Source: Anaerolineales bacterium HSG24 (GTDB taxonomy: Bacteria; Chloroflexota; Anaerolineae; 4572-78; J111). Taken from it: 50,832 nucleotides of DNA. Location: positions 1-50,832 of the forward strand of contig JAUCGB010000016.1 of NCBI GenBank assembly GCA_030377895.1, in the 5' to 3' direction. Shown one piece after another: positions 9,142-19,500 of the stretch (the stretch's first letter is position 1; every line of letters begins with the position of its first letter). A program made the translations under genes and the position numbers. A model generated the notes under the pieces. That model did not search any database. It had not been told where the DNA came from and saw only the letters and a program-made list of their open reading frames with translations.

Positions 9142-9897
9142 TCAATCATGCCTAAAACACGTATTTAACACTTCGATTGTCACATAAATCTGACTTTTCT
9201 CAATCTGTACTTGATACGCTTCCAATATATCTGGTGATGTTTGCTCAACAAGCCGCTTATATTCCATATTCATTTCTCGTGGAAAGGTAACAGAGCTTAT
9301 AATTTGTCCTTCTACTCTAAATCCAGCCTCCCCAAATATAGACTCTATTTCTTCTTTTGTATGAAATCGAACATGTCCATCATCCTTCAAACTGGCAAAT
9401 TGATTGATAAATTCAGCATTATCTAATTTTATAGGAGTTGGATCGGCAATGATGCAGAAACCATCTTCTTGAACAATACGGGATATTTCTTTAGCCGCCA
9501 GATTTGGGTTAGGAAAATGATGGAACGCGTAACGACTGATCACCCCAAAAAATTCATGGTCATCAAACGGTAACTCTAAGCCTTGATAAACGATGAATTT
9601 TAGGCGATTATAGTTTTTTGCTTTTTGATTGTTGACCTCAATAGCTTTGGCAACAATATCTATCCCGGTGACAAAAATGTCGGGGGTTTGTTTCGCCATT
9701 TCAAACGCGATGTAGCCATTTCCCGTGCCTAAATCCAAATAATGCTTATCGTTGACAAATTGACAAAGGTCTAAGAGGCTGGTTAAATGCTGTTCGTCTG
9801 AATGAATTTGGCTATAATTTTGAGCGAATAAACCTATTTCAAAGCCTTGTTTGGCTTTTTCAACGGTCTGTTTTTCTTTTTCGCTGATAGTGTTCAT
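9142..9897 (-). CDS. Class I SAM-dependent methyltransferase
   Basis: A 251-residue protein with the Rossmann motif I YLDLGTGNGYIAFE, motif II VTGIDIVAKAIEVN, and a Methyltransf_11-type ISRYAFHHFPNP segment. The layout resembles UbiE/Coq5-like small-molecule methyltransferases, but no substrate can be named. A GGAAATAAG sequence precedes the ATG. It lies 15 bases downstream of the MscS gene on the same strand and is probably the last gene of that transcript, although nothing in the sequence links its function to the channels. Confidence 0.8.
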   Translation of the reverse strand: MNTISEKEKQTVEKAKQGFEIGLFAQNYSQIHSDEQHLTSLLDLCQFVNDKHYLDLGTGNGYIAFEMAKQTPDIFVTGIDIVAKAIEVNNQKAKNYNRLKFIVYQGLELPFDDHEFFGVISRYAFHHFPNPNLAAKEISRIVQEDGFCIIADPTPIKLDNAEFINQFASLKDDGHVRFHTKEEIESIFGEAGFRVEGQIISSVTFPREMNMEYKRLVEQTSPDILEAYQVQIEKSQIYVTIEVLNTCFRHD

Positions 9898-9912
9898 CTT
9901 ATTTCCTATTTT

Positions 9913-11244
9913 CTATGTGGTAGGAACCGATAACACATTCAAATTTCGCTCAGGTGTAGAGTTGGCGAAGCCATGCTCATCATAACCCGCCCAAATCACC
10001 TTATTCATGTCACTCATAATTTGTTCAATATTCAGCGGGTCATGCACCCAAACGGCTATGTTATAGGTTACACTCGAATCACCAAAACCTGTTGCCAAAA
10101 CCGATGGTTCTGGTTCAGACTCAATCAAGGGATGTTTGTTAGCCAGGTCTAGCAAATAATCCATAAACTCTGGTTTGGCAGTATCCTCACTCACTTCCAT
10201 AGGTATCAAAATCCGGACAACCTTGCTACTTTGGGTATAGGTGGTCACGGTTGAGGTAAAAAAGGTTTGGTTAGGAACAATTAATTCCACATTATTAAGA
10301 GTTTGTATCGTTGTAGAACGAATACTCATCTTCTTAACCTCGCCAATTTCACCGTCGATGCTGATGACATCCCCCGGACGGAGCGACTGCTCAAACAGTA
10401 ACAGAATACCACTGATAAAGTTGGTCAGCACCTCTTGTAGCCCGAAACCAATCCCAACCGATAACCCACCGGTGATAGCGGCTATCGTGTTTTCGTTAAG
10501 GCCTAAGTTGGTAAAAGCCATCACTACACCGGTAAGAATTAAGATATAACGAATGGGGGTTAGCACGGCTTCTATGGTACCGGGCGGAATGGCTGTATAT
10601 CGTTTACCAAGGTGCTGAATAAAATTTTCAACCCCCAGCACCAAATTTATCCAAAAATACAGACCAATGGTTGATAAGAATAAGGCTCCGAGGGTTAATG
10701 GCGTATCACTTTCAGAGAATTTAAGCAACTCTAAGTTATACACTTGATAGATATCTACCAAATCGAGCAGAATGTAAGCAAATACGTATAGGGCAAATAA
10801 TGGGCCTAATATTCGATAGTGATAGCCACGAATTGCCTTTTTGCCAAATATTTGATAGAACAAAGAGATACACAGCCGATAGATGAATAGAATCCACAGT
10901 AAGAAATATAGATTATTTAACAAGCCATACAACTCACCTTCGGCGATGAACTGATTTCGAACATAGTCAGTCGCGTAAAGAGACATCATTGGAAAAGCAA
11001 TATCTGTTATAATCAATAAGCCATGTTTCAGAAATGCTTGTAAACGTCCCGCAAGACTGCGTTCAATTCTTGGTACGACAAAACGTTTAATACCTACTCC
11101 GATGGCTTGCGAAATAAACCCAGCCGCAACCAAAATTACGGCAATTGTTATCAACTGCCTCTGTACTGCGGCACGACCTAAGTAGAGCATAATTTTCAAG
11201 AATGGGTCAAGTAGTACATTAAAATTACTATAATCTGGCATCAT
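9913..11244 (-). CDS. MscS-family mechanosensitive ion channel
   Basis: A 443-residue membrane protein. About five hydrophobic segments precede the pore helix region NENTIAAITGGLSVGIGFG, then the beta domain LRPGDVISIDGEIGEVKKM and the conserved VPNQTF motif, ending in the mixed C-terminal domain. These are the hallmarks of MscS-type channels that open on membrane tension. Two ATGs stand in tandem (11,244 and 11,241); a GGAGGC site lies so close that the second is the likelier start. The gene begins 22 bases after the triple solute-binding lipoprotein gene and so is very likely co-transcribed with it, an unusual pairing. Confidence 0.9.
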   Translation of the reverse strand: MMPDYSNFNVLLDPFLKIMLYLGRAAVQRQLITIAVILVAAGFISQAIGVGIKRFVVPRIERSLAGRLQAFLKHGLLIITDIAFPMMSLYATDYVRNQFIAEGELYGLLNNLYFLLWILFIYRLCISLFYQIFGKKAIRGYHYRILGPLFALYVFAYILLDLVDIYQVYNLELLKFSESDTPLTLGALFLSTIGLYFWINLVLGVENFIQHLGKRYTAIPPGTIEAVLTPIRYILILTGVVMAFTNLGLNENTIAAITGGLSVGIGFGLQEVLTNFISGILLLFEQSLRPGDVISIDGEIGEVKKMSIRSTTIQTLNNVELIVPNQTFFTSTVTTYTQSSKVVRILIPMEVSEDTAKPEFMDYLLDLANKHPLIESEPEPSVLATGFGDSSVTYNIAVWVHDPLNIEQIMSDMNKVIWAGYDEHGFANSTPERNLNVLSVPTT

Positions 11245-11266
11245 AGCCTCCTGTTTTATAATTCGT

Positions 11267-14200
11267 CTAATTATTAGTTGTTGTTGTAACTGTGGTTGTT
11301 GTAACTATCGTATAGGTAATGCCTGATGTTGTTTCCAGAAGTTTCATATTCTGAACATCAGGAGCAAGAATACTGCTTCCAACCTGCCTCACAAATTTAT
11401 CAACGGAGGCATCATCGTTAATTGCCGTGGTCAACTTGTTAGTTGGGATAAAGTTTCCTTCTTGCAAAAGCAACGTTTGTTGTTTTTGCAAGTTGGCAAA
11501 CTTAACAAACTTTAAGGCCAACGCCTTTTGATCTTCATTAGATTTATTATTAAACAGGAATGATTCTACCTGTAAGAATGGCTTGGCAACCCCTGTTTCC
11601 CCTTCGGGAAGTGTGGTTACGCCAACATTGGCAAACCCCAACGCATTTTGCAATGTACTTAGGGCATGCGGCCCAGCAATCAGATAAGCAACCTCACCTG
11701 CTACAAATTGTTCCTCTAACTCTTTTTGGTCAGCACTAAGAATGAACCCCGATTTATCCTGTGCATTTTCGAGCCAGTTTGCCCAGTCTGAAAAATCGTT
11801 TGATGTTACAATAATATTCCCCTGTTCATCAAACATCTGTTCATTTTGACAAGGTTCACATCCCAAAGCGGAAGCACCCCAAAATGATTCATAAAACAGG
11901 GGGTTTAAGGCAACTTGTTTTGTTGGAGTAGCTGATCTTAATAACTCATCCAAGGTAGAAACGGGTTCCTCAACCAGATTTTTGTTATAATACAAAGCCA
12001 TTGTGTTTAGTGATTGTGGTATACCGTATACCTTTTCTTGGTGTTGGATGGCGACCACCGCCTCGGGAATATAATTGATTAAAGCAGTTTCATCCATTAA
12101 GGGGGTCAGGTCTGCCAGTAACTCCGCTTCAAGCAATGGTATAATCAAATCATGCGAGGCCATGAAGAAATCAGGTAAGCGGTTTGTCTCAGTCGTCACC
12201 GGAGTCGCTTCAATGGTATCTACGGTATCTACGGTATCTACGGTATCTGTGGTAGCCGTTGAGGTTTCTAACGTCGTAACCGGTGTTTCAAGCGTTGTGG
12301 TCATCTCAACCGTATCGGTTAGAGTGGGTGCTTTTATAAGGGCAAACAACTCGTCTGCCAATTTATCAGCCGGAACATGCTGGGTTTGTAGTTGAATACC
12401 GGGGCATAACTCTGCAAAATTATTGATGATAGTTTGCCAAGCTGCTATCTCGAACCCCGACCAACTGTGCCATAACAACACTTGCCCTTCATCGGTACAA
12501 TCGGCATATTCAGCTAAGGTTTCTTCACTTGTGACATCAAAACCGTTGACCAAGTTAACCAAGGTTGTAAAATCTTGGGTTGCTCTAGCGGGGTCTATAT
12601 TACCGTCTAACACTTGTTGATAAACCTGATTTCCCCATTGAAATACTGCGACTACTTCGGTTTTATTAGGAATAACAACCGAAGCGTTGGCTTGTTCAAC
12701 AAAACCGGCAATCGCGGGGGAGGTGACACTAACATTAACATTGGCTGGAATTTTATTGGCTTTCTCAAGCAATAAGGTTTGATTTTCCGCGCTGGTAACA
12801 TATTGAGCAAAATGGAGAGCTAAGGCACTTTTATTCTCATCAGAATTAGAATTAAGCATCATGTTTTCGACAAGGAGTAGTGGGCCGCCAGCAGGCAGGG
12901 GAACAACACCTATTTTATCCTCCCCAAGGGTAGTTTGTAGTTCGCTTAATAAACTGGCCTCACCTATCAAATAAGCGGCAGATTCATCAAGAAACATCGT
13001 TTTTAACTCTTCGAGATTTTCACTAAAGACAAAGCCTTGTTCCTCTTTAGCAACTTTTAACCATGCTAACCAATCTGATAACCCAACTTCACCCAGAATC
13101 AGACGGTTTTCTTCATCAAATATAGGGCTGTCGCTACTTTCACCAAAAGCCGAAATTCCCCAATATGATTCATAGAACCCAATCGGGAAAGCTACTTTGG
13201 TTTCTGGGCTGGCTACAACAAGCAAATCATCCAGAACCACCGGAGGGTCTTTTACCCTGTCGGTATTGTAATAAAGTCCCATTAAATCAATGGAAACGGG
13301 CAAGCCATGTAAGTCACCATCATATCGCATAGACTGTTCTACCTGAGGAATATAGCGTTGTAAGAACTCTGGATCCATCATGTCGTCAATATTTTGTACC
13401 AAACCATCTGTTGTCAAAGAAGGAATCCATTGGTTCGTCGCAATGATTAAATCCGGGCCTTGTTTATCAAGGGCCGCTTCGCTGTATTTACGATAAAGCT
13501 CCTCGTCGGTTTCTGTCGCTATAATACGAATAGTGCTATTGGGGCAAAGATTGAGATAGTTATCTTTAATCTCATCTAATATCGCACGCTCTATTTGAGG
13601 CCAACTATGCCATACTTCTATGGTATCTCCGGCCACACAGGCAAACTCCTCGGCGGTTGGTAACGCCTCAAACCCATATTTGGTATTAATCTCTTGAGTC
13701 AATAAAGTTGCCGCGCCGCCACCTGCGATCTCACCCGATAAAACCTGTTGATAAAGTTCGTCACCAGATTCTTCTAAATCTCTCAATTTAGGGATATTAT
13801 CTAAGGTGATGGGAACAGAGGTTCTGCTTTGGGCGATCATTTCAGAAACAACCAGCGAGACTCGAGGATCGATTCGTACCCGCTTATGCACGGGTAATTC
13901 CCCGGTTTCTAGGGCCAATTCTCGTTGCTGGTCGATATTGGTTAAAAAGCGAGCTAACCGTAAAGCCAACTCCGTATCTTTTGGAGAGGAGGCTTTATTA
14001 AACATCATTACTTCTGCTTGGAGGAACGGCCCAGCAGGTTTGTTTTGGCGAGCAGGCAACCGAATGGTGCCGACGACCTCTTCACCTAGAGCCTCTTGTA
14101 GGGTAGATAACTCATTAGAGTTACCGATATAATAGGTCACTCTACCATCGGTAAACAGTTCAGTTAAAACTCCATGGTCAGTATTAAATATAACCGTTGG

Positions 14201-15079
14201 TATATCCTGCAACCGTTTAAGCCAGCCCAACCAGTTGGCAAAACCGCCTTGATTCAGGACTATTCGTCCCTCTTCATCAAAAAGGTTACCCCCAAAGGCT
14301 TGAATACCCCAAGAAGAACTATGGAAGCCTATGGGGAAGGCAATCTGATGGCCTTGATTGGCATGTTCCCATAACTCTTGTAACGTTTCAGCAGGTGTTA
14401 CGATTGTTTCAATCGGTTCTGGTGTGGGTGTTGGTGTTGGTTCTATCTCCGCTTCATCTTCACCTTCACCTTCACCTTCTAGAGACTGTTCTATCTCTGT
14501 CTCTAATTCTGTAGCCGCCTCTGCGGCCACCTCCACGGCCTTATCCGAAAATTGGTTCAACAATTCTTTGTTATAATATAAAACAGTAGTATTTAACGAT
14601 AAGGGTAGCCCATAAAATTCATCTCTATCGCGGAGCATATCCATCGCCGCCGCCAGATAGATATCAAGGTCTATTTTGTAATCTTGAGGCATATCCTCAT
14701 CAAGCGAGGCATCGGGGTCAATTGTATATGATTGCAGGTTTTGAATTAAACCTGCTTGAGCCAAATCGCCAGCTTGATCCGCTGGGGCGATTAGGATGTC
14801 TGGCCCTAATCCTGATGCGGACAAACGACTATATTCGTCAATAATAACATCCGCAGTCAGCGCACGTCGGATAATGGTGACATTGGGATGGGTGTCAGTA
14901 AATTCGTCCAGAATTTCATCTAACACTTGGGCTTCGTTATCTTCCCAAGCATGCCATATCAAAATATTCCCTCTTAACTCATCAGAGTCTTGTTCTAACA
15001 AGGGTATAATATTTTGACAAGAAGCAAGCAGGGTAGTAACAATGGTAATCATCAATATTCGTGAAAACAACTTAAGCAT
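11267..15079 (-). CDS. Lipoprotein with three fused family-1 solute-binding domains
   Basis: A 1270-residue protein. Residues 1-20 form a lipoprotein signal with lipobox LLASC, so Cys21 would carry the lipid and the rest lies outside. Three similar domains follow, each opening with a matching strand: ILIWHAWEDNEA (39), IEVWHSWPQIER (487), VLLWHSWSGFEI (867). Each repeats GLPxSLNTxxLYYN and a PIGFxxSxWGxxAFG-type segment, the pattern of maltose-type (SBP_bac_1) binding proteins. Low-complexity inserts rich in Glu/Pro/Thr occur in domains 1 and 3, including a TVD repeat from a nine-base tandem at 12,218-12,249. No ABC permease or ATPase is near; the neighbours are an MscS channel and a K+ channel. 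The ligand is unknown. An AGGAGAG site precedes the ATG. Confidence 0.85.
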   Translation of the reverse strand: MLKLFSRILMITIVTTLLASCQNIIPLLEQDSDELRGNILIWHAWEDNEAQVLDEILDEFTDTHPNVTIIRRALTADVIIDEYSRLSASGLGPDILIAPADQAGDLAQAGLIQNLQSYTIDPDASLDEDMPQDYKIDLDIYLAAAMDMLRDRDEFYGLPLSLNTTVLYYNKELLNQFSDKAVEVAAEAATELETEIEQSLEGEGEGEDEAEIEPTPTPTPEPIETIVTPAETLQELWEHANQGHQIAFPIGFHSSSWGIQAFGGNLFDEEGRIVLNQGGFANWLGWLKRLQDIPTVIFNTDHGVLTELFTDGRVTYYIGNSNELSTLQEALGEEVVGTIRLPARQNKPAGPFLQAEVMMFNKASSPKDTELALRLARFLTNIDQQRELALETGELPVHKRVRIDPRVSLVVSEMIAQSRTSVPITLDNIPKLRDLEESGDELYQQVLSGEIAGGGAATLLTQEINTKYGFEALPTAEEFACVAGDTIEVWHSWPQIERAILDEIKDNYLNLCPNSTIRIIATETDEELYRKYSEAALDKQGPDLIIATNQWIPSLTTDGLVQNIDDMMDPEFLQRYIPQVEQSMRYDGDLHGLPVSIDLMGLYYNTDRVKDPPVVLDDLLVVASPETKVAFPIGFYESYWGISAFGESSDSPIFDEENRLILGEVGLSDWLAWLKVAKEEQGFVFSENLEELKTMFLDESAAYLIGEASLLSELQTTLGEDKIGVVPLPAGGPLLLVENMMLNSNSDENKSALALHFAQYVTSAENQTLLLEKANKIPANVNVSVTSPAIAGFVEQANASVVIPNKTEVVAVFQWGNQVYQQVLDGNIDPARATQDFTTLVNLVNGFDVTSEETLAEYADCTDEGQVLLWHSWSGFEIAAWQTIINNFAELCPGIQLQTQHVPADKLADELFALIKAPTLTDTVEMTTTLETPVTTLETSTATTDTVDTVDTVDTIEATPVTTETNRLPDFFMASHDLIIPLLEAELLADLTPLMDETALINYIPEAVVAIQHQEKVYGIPQSLNTMALYYNKNLVEEPVSTLDELLRSATPTKQVALNPLFYESFWGASALGCEPCQNEQMFDEQGNIIVTSNDFSDWANWLENAQDKSGFILSADQKELEEQFVAGEVAYLIAGPHALSTLQNALGFANVGVTTLPEGETGVAKPFLQVESFLFNNKSNEDQKALALKFVKFANLQKQQTLLLQEGNFIPTNKLTTAINDDASVDKFVRQVGSSILAPDVQNMKLLETTSGITYTIVTTTTVTTTTNN

Positions 15080-15124
15080 GTATCTCTCCTTTTAGTTTAA
15101 TCTTCGATAATAATAATCAAATCA

Positions 15125-15159
15125 AATCTTTCCGCAAGTTTCAAACTTGCGGAAAGATT
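15125..15159. repeat. Hairpin with CCGCAAGTT core between channel and triple-SBP genes
   Basis: A 35-base perfect palindrome with a one-base centre, same core as at 31-61, 25,417-25,449 and 48,225-48,257. It lies in the 141-base gap after the K+ channel stop and before the triple-SBP start, where it could end one transcript or lie in the leader of the other. No flanking terminal repeats were found. Confidence 0.6.
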
Positions 15160-15220
15160 AGTTAGTGGAAGAAATAAAATATCCCCGTTGAGGAGTCAGC
15201 ACCTGTGGTATGACACATGC

Positions 15221-16009
15221 CTACTCCGCGGGATAATTATTTTTTTCTGTCGTCACATTGTCCGTAACGGATAAAATACCATGATTGGCTAACTCTCGTC
15301 GTAAGAGTTTTAGTTCCTGTTGAATATCGTTTAAGAGGACTGTTTGTTCATCCATAGCATCATCATCAACAAACCAAGCGGTCACAAACCCAGTGAAGGT
15401 TCCAAACAAGCCCACTCCGGCCATCATAAGCACCACGGCAATCAAACGTCCTCCGAAGGTTACAGGATACTTATCACCATAACCAACAGTGGTCATGGTC
15501 ACATACGACCACCACATCGCATCAGAGGCAGATTTGATATTGCTATCCTCTGACGTTTCAACGCTAAGAATCGCAAGGGAAGACCAGGTTAACAAGGTGA
15601 TTGAAATTATTAATACTGAGACCATCGCGCTTCTAGCCCGATATCGAAGGGCAAAGTCTATAATCATTTTGGTCGAGCGAATGCCCCGCAAGGTTTTAAG
15701 CACCCGAAAAACCCGAACCGCTCGCCCCCAACGTAGGGGGCCTATCATCGGGAGACTAGAGATAAAATCAATCCAACCCCATTTCAAAAATTGCATCTTA
15801 TTTTTAGCCTTATATAACCGAAAGAAAAAATCAGCCAAGAAAATAAAGCATATAACTGTGTCTATCGCCTGAAGGATATCTTGTACATCTTGGCTTTCTA
15901 TGACAAATACTGTCTCAAAAACTAAGATTAGAAGTACATAAACCGACAAAAATAAAATTACCACTTCCATGTGACTGATAGTTTGAACTTCTTCGGTGCT
16001 TTTCTCCAT
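15221..16009 (-). CDS. Voltage-gated-like potassium channel
   Basis: A 262-residue six-TM channel. The S4-like helix RWGRAVRVFRVLKTLRGIR carries regularly spaced arginines, and the pore loop contains the K+ selectivity filter TTVGYGD followed by YPVTFGGRL. The C-terminal tail (QTVLLNDIQQELKLLRREL) looks like a short coiled coil, suited to tetramer assembly. This is the Kv/KvAP-like family found in many bacteria. It is upstream of the triple-SBP gene on the same strand, 141 bases away, with a strong hairpin between, so co-transcription is uncertain. Confidence 0.9.
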   Translation of the reverse strand: MEKSTEEVQTISHMEVVILFLSVYVLLILVFETVFVIESQDVQDILQAIDTVICFIFLADFFFRLYKAKNKMQFLKWGWIDFISSLPMIGPLRWGRAVRVFRVLKTLRGIRSTKMIIDFALRYRARSAMVSVLIISITLLTWSSLAILSVETSEDSNIKSASDAMWWSYVTMTTVGYGDKYPVTFGGRLIAVVLMMAGVGLFGTFTGFVTAWFVDDDAMDEQTVLLNDIQQELKLLRRELANHGILSVTDNVTTEKNNYPAE

Positions 16010-16091
16010 GCTAATACTACACCCCTTGTAATTAAAAGTTAGGTACTTTCGATAGATATATTTATGAGGCTAAGATTCCGTTGGCCTGAGA

Positions 16092-16195
16092 GGCTATCAA
16101 CGTAAGCCGAGACATGTAGCACATGCTTCAGCCTGTGCCGTACACAGTCTAAAGACTGTGCTACGATATTATCTGTCGCACGTTAAGTTGATAGC
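16092..16195. repeat. 104-bp palindromic element, GGCTATCAAC family
   Basis: Ends are GGCTATCAACGTAA and TTAAGTTGATAGC; the centre is a GTACACAGTCTAAAGACTGTGCTAC hairpin-like segment. A same-length copy lies inverted at 22,056-22,159. Flanks are ggcctgaga (16,083-16,091) and ctcctgaga (16,196-16,204), a 9-bp duplication with two mismatches. Confidence 0.75.
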
Positions 16196-16330
16196 CTCCT
16201 GAGATTTATTAATGATAGAATAATAGCATCATGAAGGTAGCTTTGCAAAAAAGTTGTTAGTACTAAAAGGCTATTGTTGAACAGGCTTCAGCCTGTTTTA
16301 GCCTGTTTTAGCCTCAAGGGCGAAAAATCA

Positions 16331-16518
16331 CTGATGCTAACTTTTTCTTTGGTTTAGCCGGAATCAACACTACAACGGATATTTAACTACGGAACGGATG
16401 GTTTTCATCCGTATATAATTACTGTAAATGGTAAAAAATATCGTTATTGGCGAAATATATCCGTTGAGTTTTGAAGTATCCGCTGTAGTGTTCCCGCCAA
16501 AGATTCCGTTAGCATCAG
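16331..16518. repeat. Nested palindromic element downstream of kinase/WD40 gene
   Basis: Outer 11-base inverted repeat CTGATGCTAAC (16,331) / GTTAGCATCAG (16,508). Inside it, AACACTACA...GGATA pairs with TATCCG...TGTAGTGTT, suggesting one element inside another. It ends nine bases from the stop of the kinase/WD40 gene and may form its 3' hairpin. The rest of the 16,010-16,526 gap shows no coding frame. Confidence 0.55.
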
Positions 16519-16526
16519 AAAATTCA

Positions 16527-19500
16527 TTATACCACCGATGATTCGGGCGGTAAATCCCACACTCGCATAATTTTATCGAGATGGCTAGTGACCAAGGTTC
16601 GCCCCTCGGCGGAAACGGCTACACTGTTTACCCCGATAGTTTGGTTGGTCAGGATAGCTAACAGTTTCTGGTTGCTGACGCTCCACTGTTGAATCGTCTT
16701 GACCGCCTGTCCGGCAACCTCCTGACCCAGACTGCCGCTAATCAACAGGTCGCTGTTTGGCACAAAGGCCGCGCACTCCATGAGGCCAAACTGCCCCTCA
16801 TCAAGTTGACCGAGTAAATGCCCGTCACTCACCCGCCACAACCAGATATGCCCGTCAACCGCCATGAGATAGCAACCATCAGAGGAAAAAGCAAGCTCGC
16901 TGACGGTGCTGTCAAAGCCACGTAAAATAAAGAGCGGCTGGCCTGTTTTAGCATCCCATATCCGAACCGTCAAATCCTTACCAGCAGAGGCCAACAACCG
17001 CCCATCCGCTGAGTAGCAGACTCGATTAACTCGCATGGTGTGCCCCTCAAGTTGTAAACGTCGTTTGAATTTCCCCCCGATAATATCCCACACCATCACA
17101 TCTAACCCAGTGTAGGTGGCCGCAATCTGCTGGCCGTCGGGCGAGTAGACGGCGTAGGTGGGGTACTCATCACGCCAACCTTTGTAACTCAACACCTTGC
17201 CCATGTTCACATCCCACAGCCGCACCAATCTCGACCAGCCACTCGACACCAACTGCTCACTATTGGGATGAAAAGCCACATTATTCAAGGGCCGAGCCGT
17301 ATAACTGGCGTTAATCGTCTGGATCCGTTTTCCTGAATTATTCTGCCACAGTTGAATCGACTGTTTATTCCCCCCCGCAGTCAGCGTTCCATCGGGCGAT
17401 ATGGCGACACTTTTGAACAGTTCTAAGGGTTCTGGAAAACTGGAAAATACATGTCGCCGAGTCAGAGTAATCTCTGGCAGGTCAAGCGGGCTGGCGTACC
17501 GCACCTGTTCCAGAGCCTGTTTAGACCAGCCCCACAGCGAAAGCTGGGGCCGGTCGGTCGTAATCGCCAAATAGTGCCCATCCGCCGAGAAGGTAAGATT
17601 CTGAATCCGGCCTTCAACTTCAGCCAACCGTTTTTTCTGTTTATACCAGCCTCGCCCCACCTGCCATCGTTCAATATGGCCCAGATGATTACCAGCCAAC
17701 AGCATCTGATTATCGGGCGTAAAGGCCACCTTGTTATGATGTTGATGATTGATCCGTTTGAGCCGTTTTTTGGTTTGCAATCGCCACACTTCTATCAGTT
17801 TATTACCGCCAATGGCTAACATTTGATTATCGTTTGAGATGGCAAAACTGCCTGTTTTACGGCCCGATATATCTAGCCACCACAACTGTTTTGCTGTGTT
17901 GATGTCCCACACTCGCAGAATCTCTTTGTCATCGAAGGAGACGGCAGTTTGACCATCGGACGCAAACAAAACCTGACTGATAAGGCCGCTATGCCCTTTT
18001 AGTAGTGCTACCACTCGTTGCGTAACCTGCCCCTTGTCAATCTCCAACACCAGAATGTCATTCTCAGGGCCAGCAATCGCCAAAAGCACCCCATCGGGAG
18101 AGGTTGTCATAGCGGTTATACCAAATATTTGCTGGTGGCTGATAAACTGTCCCGCCCCCAACACCCAAGTCGAGATATGGGTTGTGCCTTCGCTGACGAG
18201 CAGGTCTTGATTGACGGTGAAGGCGATATTAAAGATATCCCAGCGGCTAGTAATGGTCTGTCTTAACTGCCCGTTGCCCGTCTGCCATACTCGCACACAG
18301 TCAGAGTTTGTGGCGATATATTGCCCATCCGGCGATAAATTGACCTCTCGAATATCGGTTGGATGAGGCAAGCAGAGCAGTTGGGCCGGTGGGTTGAGGT
18401 GGCTCACATCGAGCAGGCTAAGACTCGTCTCCGATTCTGTCGATTCTGTTTCTACCGATTCTGTGACTGTTTCGCTAGAACCGTCCAACGCCTTAAATGT
18501 TTCTGATAAGGTCAGCACTCGCACATCGCCATGCAAACCACCAATGAGCAGTTCTGTACCATCCGGTGACATAGCCAGATTGGTAACGGGCATGCTGTAG
18601 TCGGTCACTACGCCCAACAATTGCCGAGTTGCCATGTCCCACACATGCAGGGTGGCAGACGGGGCCGCTTCAGGATGCCCCTCCAAACAAGCACTAATCA
18701 GATAACTGCCATCGGGCGACATGGCGAGACTGGTAATCCAGCCGATACCTTCATGGCTCATTTCACCTAACCGTTTGCTCGTGTTGAGATCCCAGATATG
18801 AATCTTGCCGTCGGTGCTGATGAGTTGGTTATTTGGCCCAAAAACAATATCGTTGACCAACTGTTCATGGTTGAGCGATCTATCAGTTTGCCAATAGTTT
18901 GGTGTTTTGGTTAGAGAATAGTTGACCTTGGAGCCGCTAATCGTAGTAAATAAGGAACCGTCGGGACTGAAACGAACTTGTTGCACTGGCTGGGAATGGA
19001 TATAGCGAGTTCTAACCTTGATTTTTCTATTGACATCCCAAAATCGGATAATCTTACCCTTATGCACCGACACCAGCGTTTTTCCATCAGGATGATAGGT
19101 GACATAGATGGGGCTGGATGATTGAAATTTGTGAACATCGCATAGGGAGCCGTTACGCATATCAAAATATCGCACACTCTTGCCGTCACCGCTACTGGCG
19201 AAGGTGCTACCGTCAGGCGAAAAAGCAAGGTTATAGATATGACTGGCATAATGCCCTTTTATCGTATGAATCTCTGCCCCAGTTGCCACATGCCAAATAA
19301 AAATCTGTGTATCACTGACCGCGCCAGCTACCTCCCCAGCGGGAGAGAAGACGATATCGTTAACTCGACCCTTAATAATTCCGCTCAATTGACGCGGTAC
19401 GGCGAAACTCAGTTCGGGCAGTTTGATGCTTGGTTTTATCGTGCCAGCCGGTGAGGGTTGATGACTAAACTTTCGTTTCGCGATGATCGTTTCTGGTGGT

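Noticed and set aside
12075..12395. Open frame on the plus strand rich in Ser and Val
   Set aside because: It is the antisense of the Thr/Val/Asp repeat in the triple-SBP gene; no ribosome site or family resemblance.
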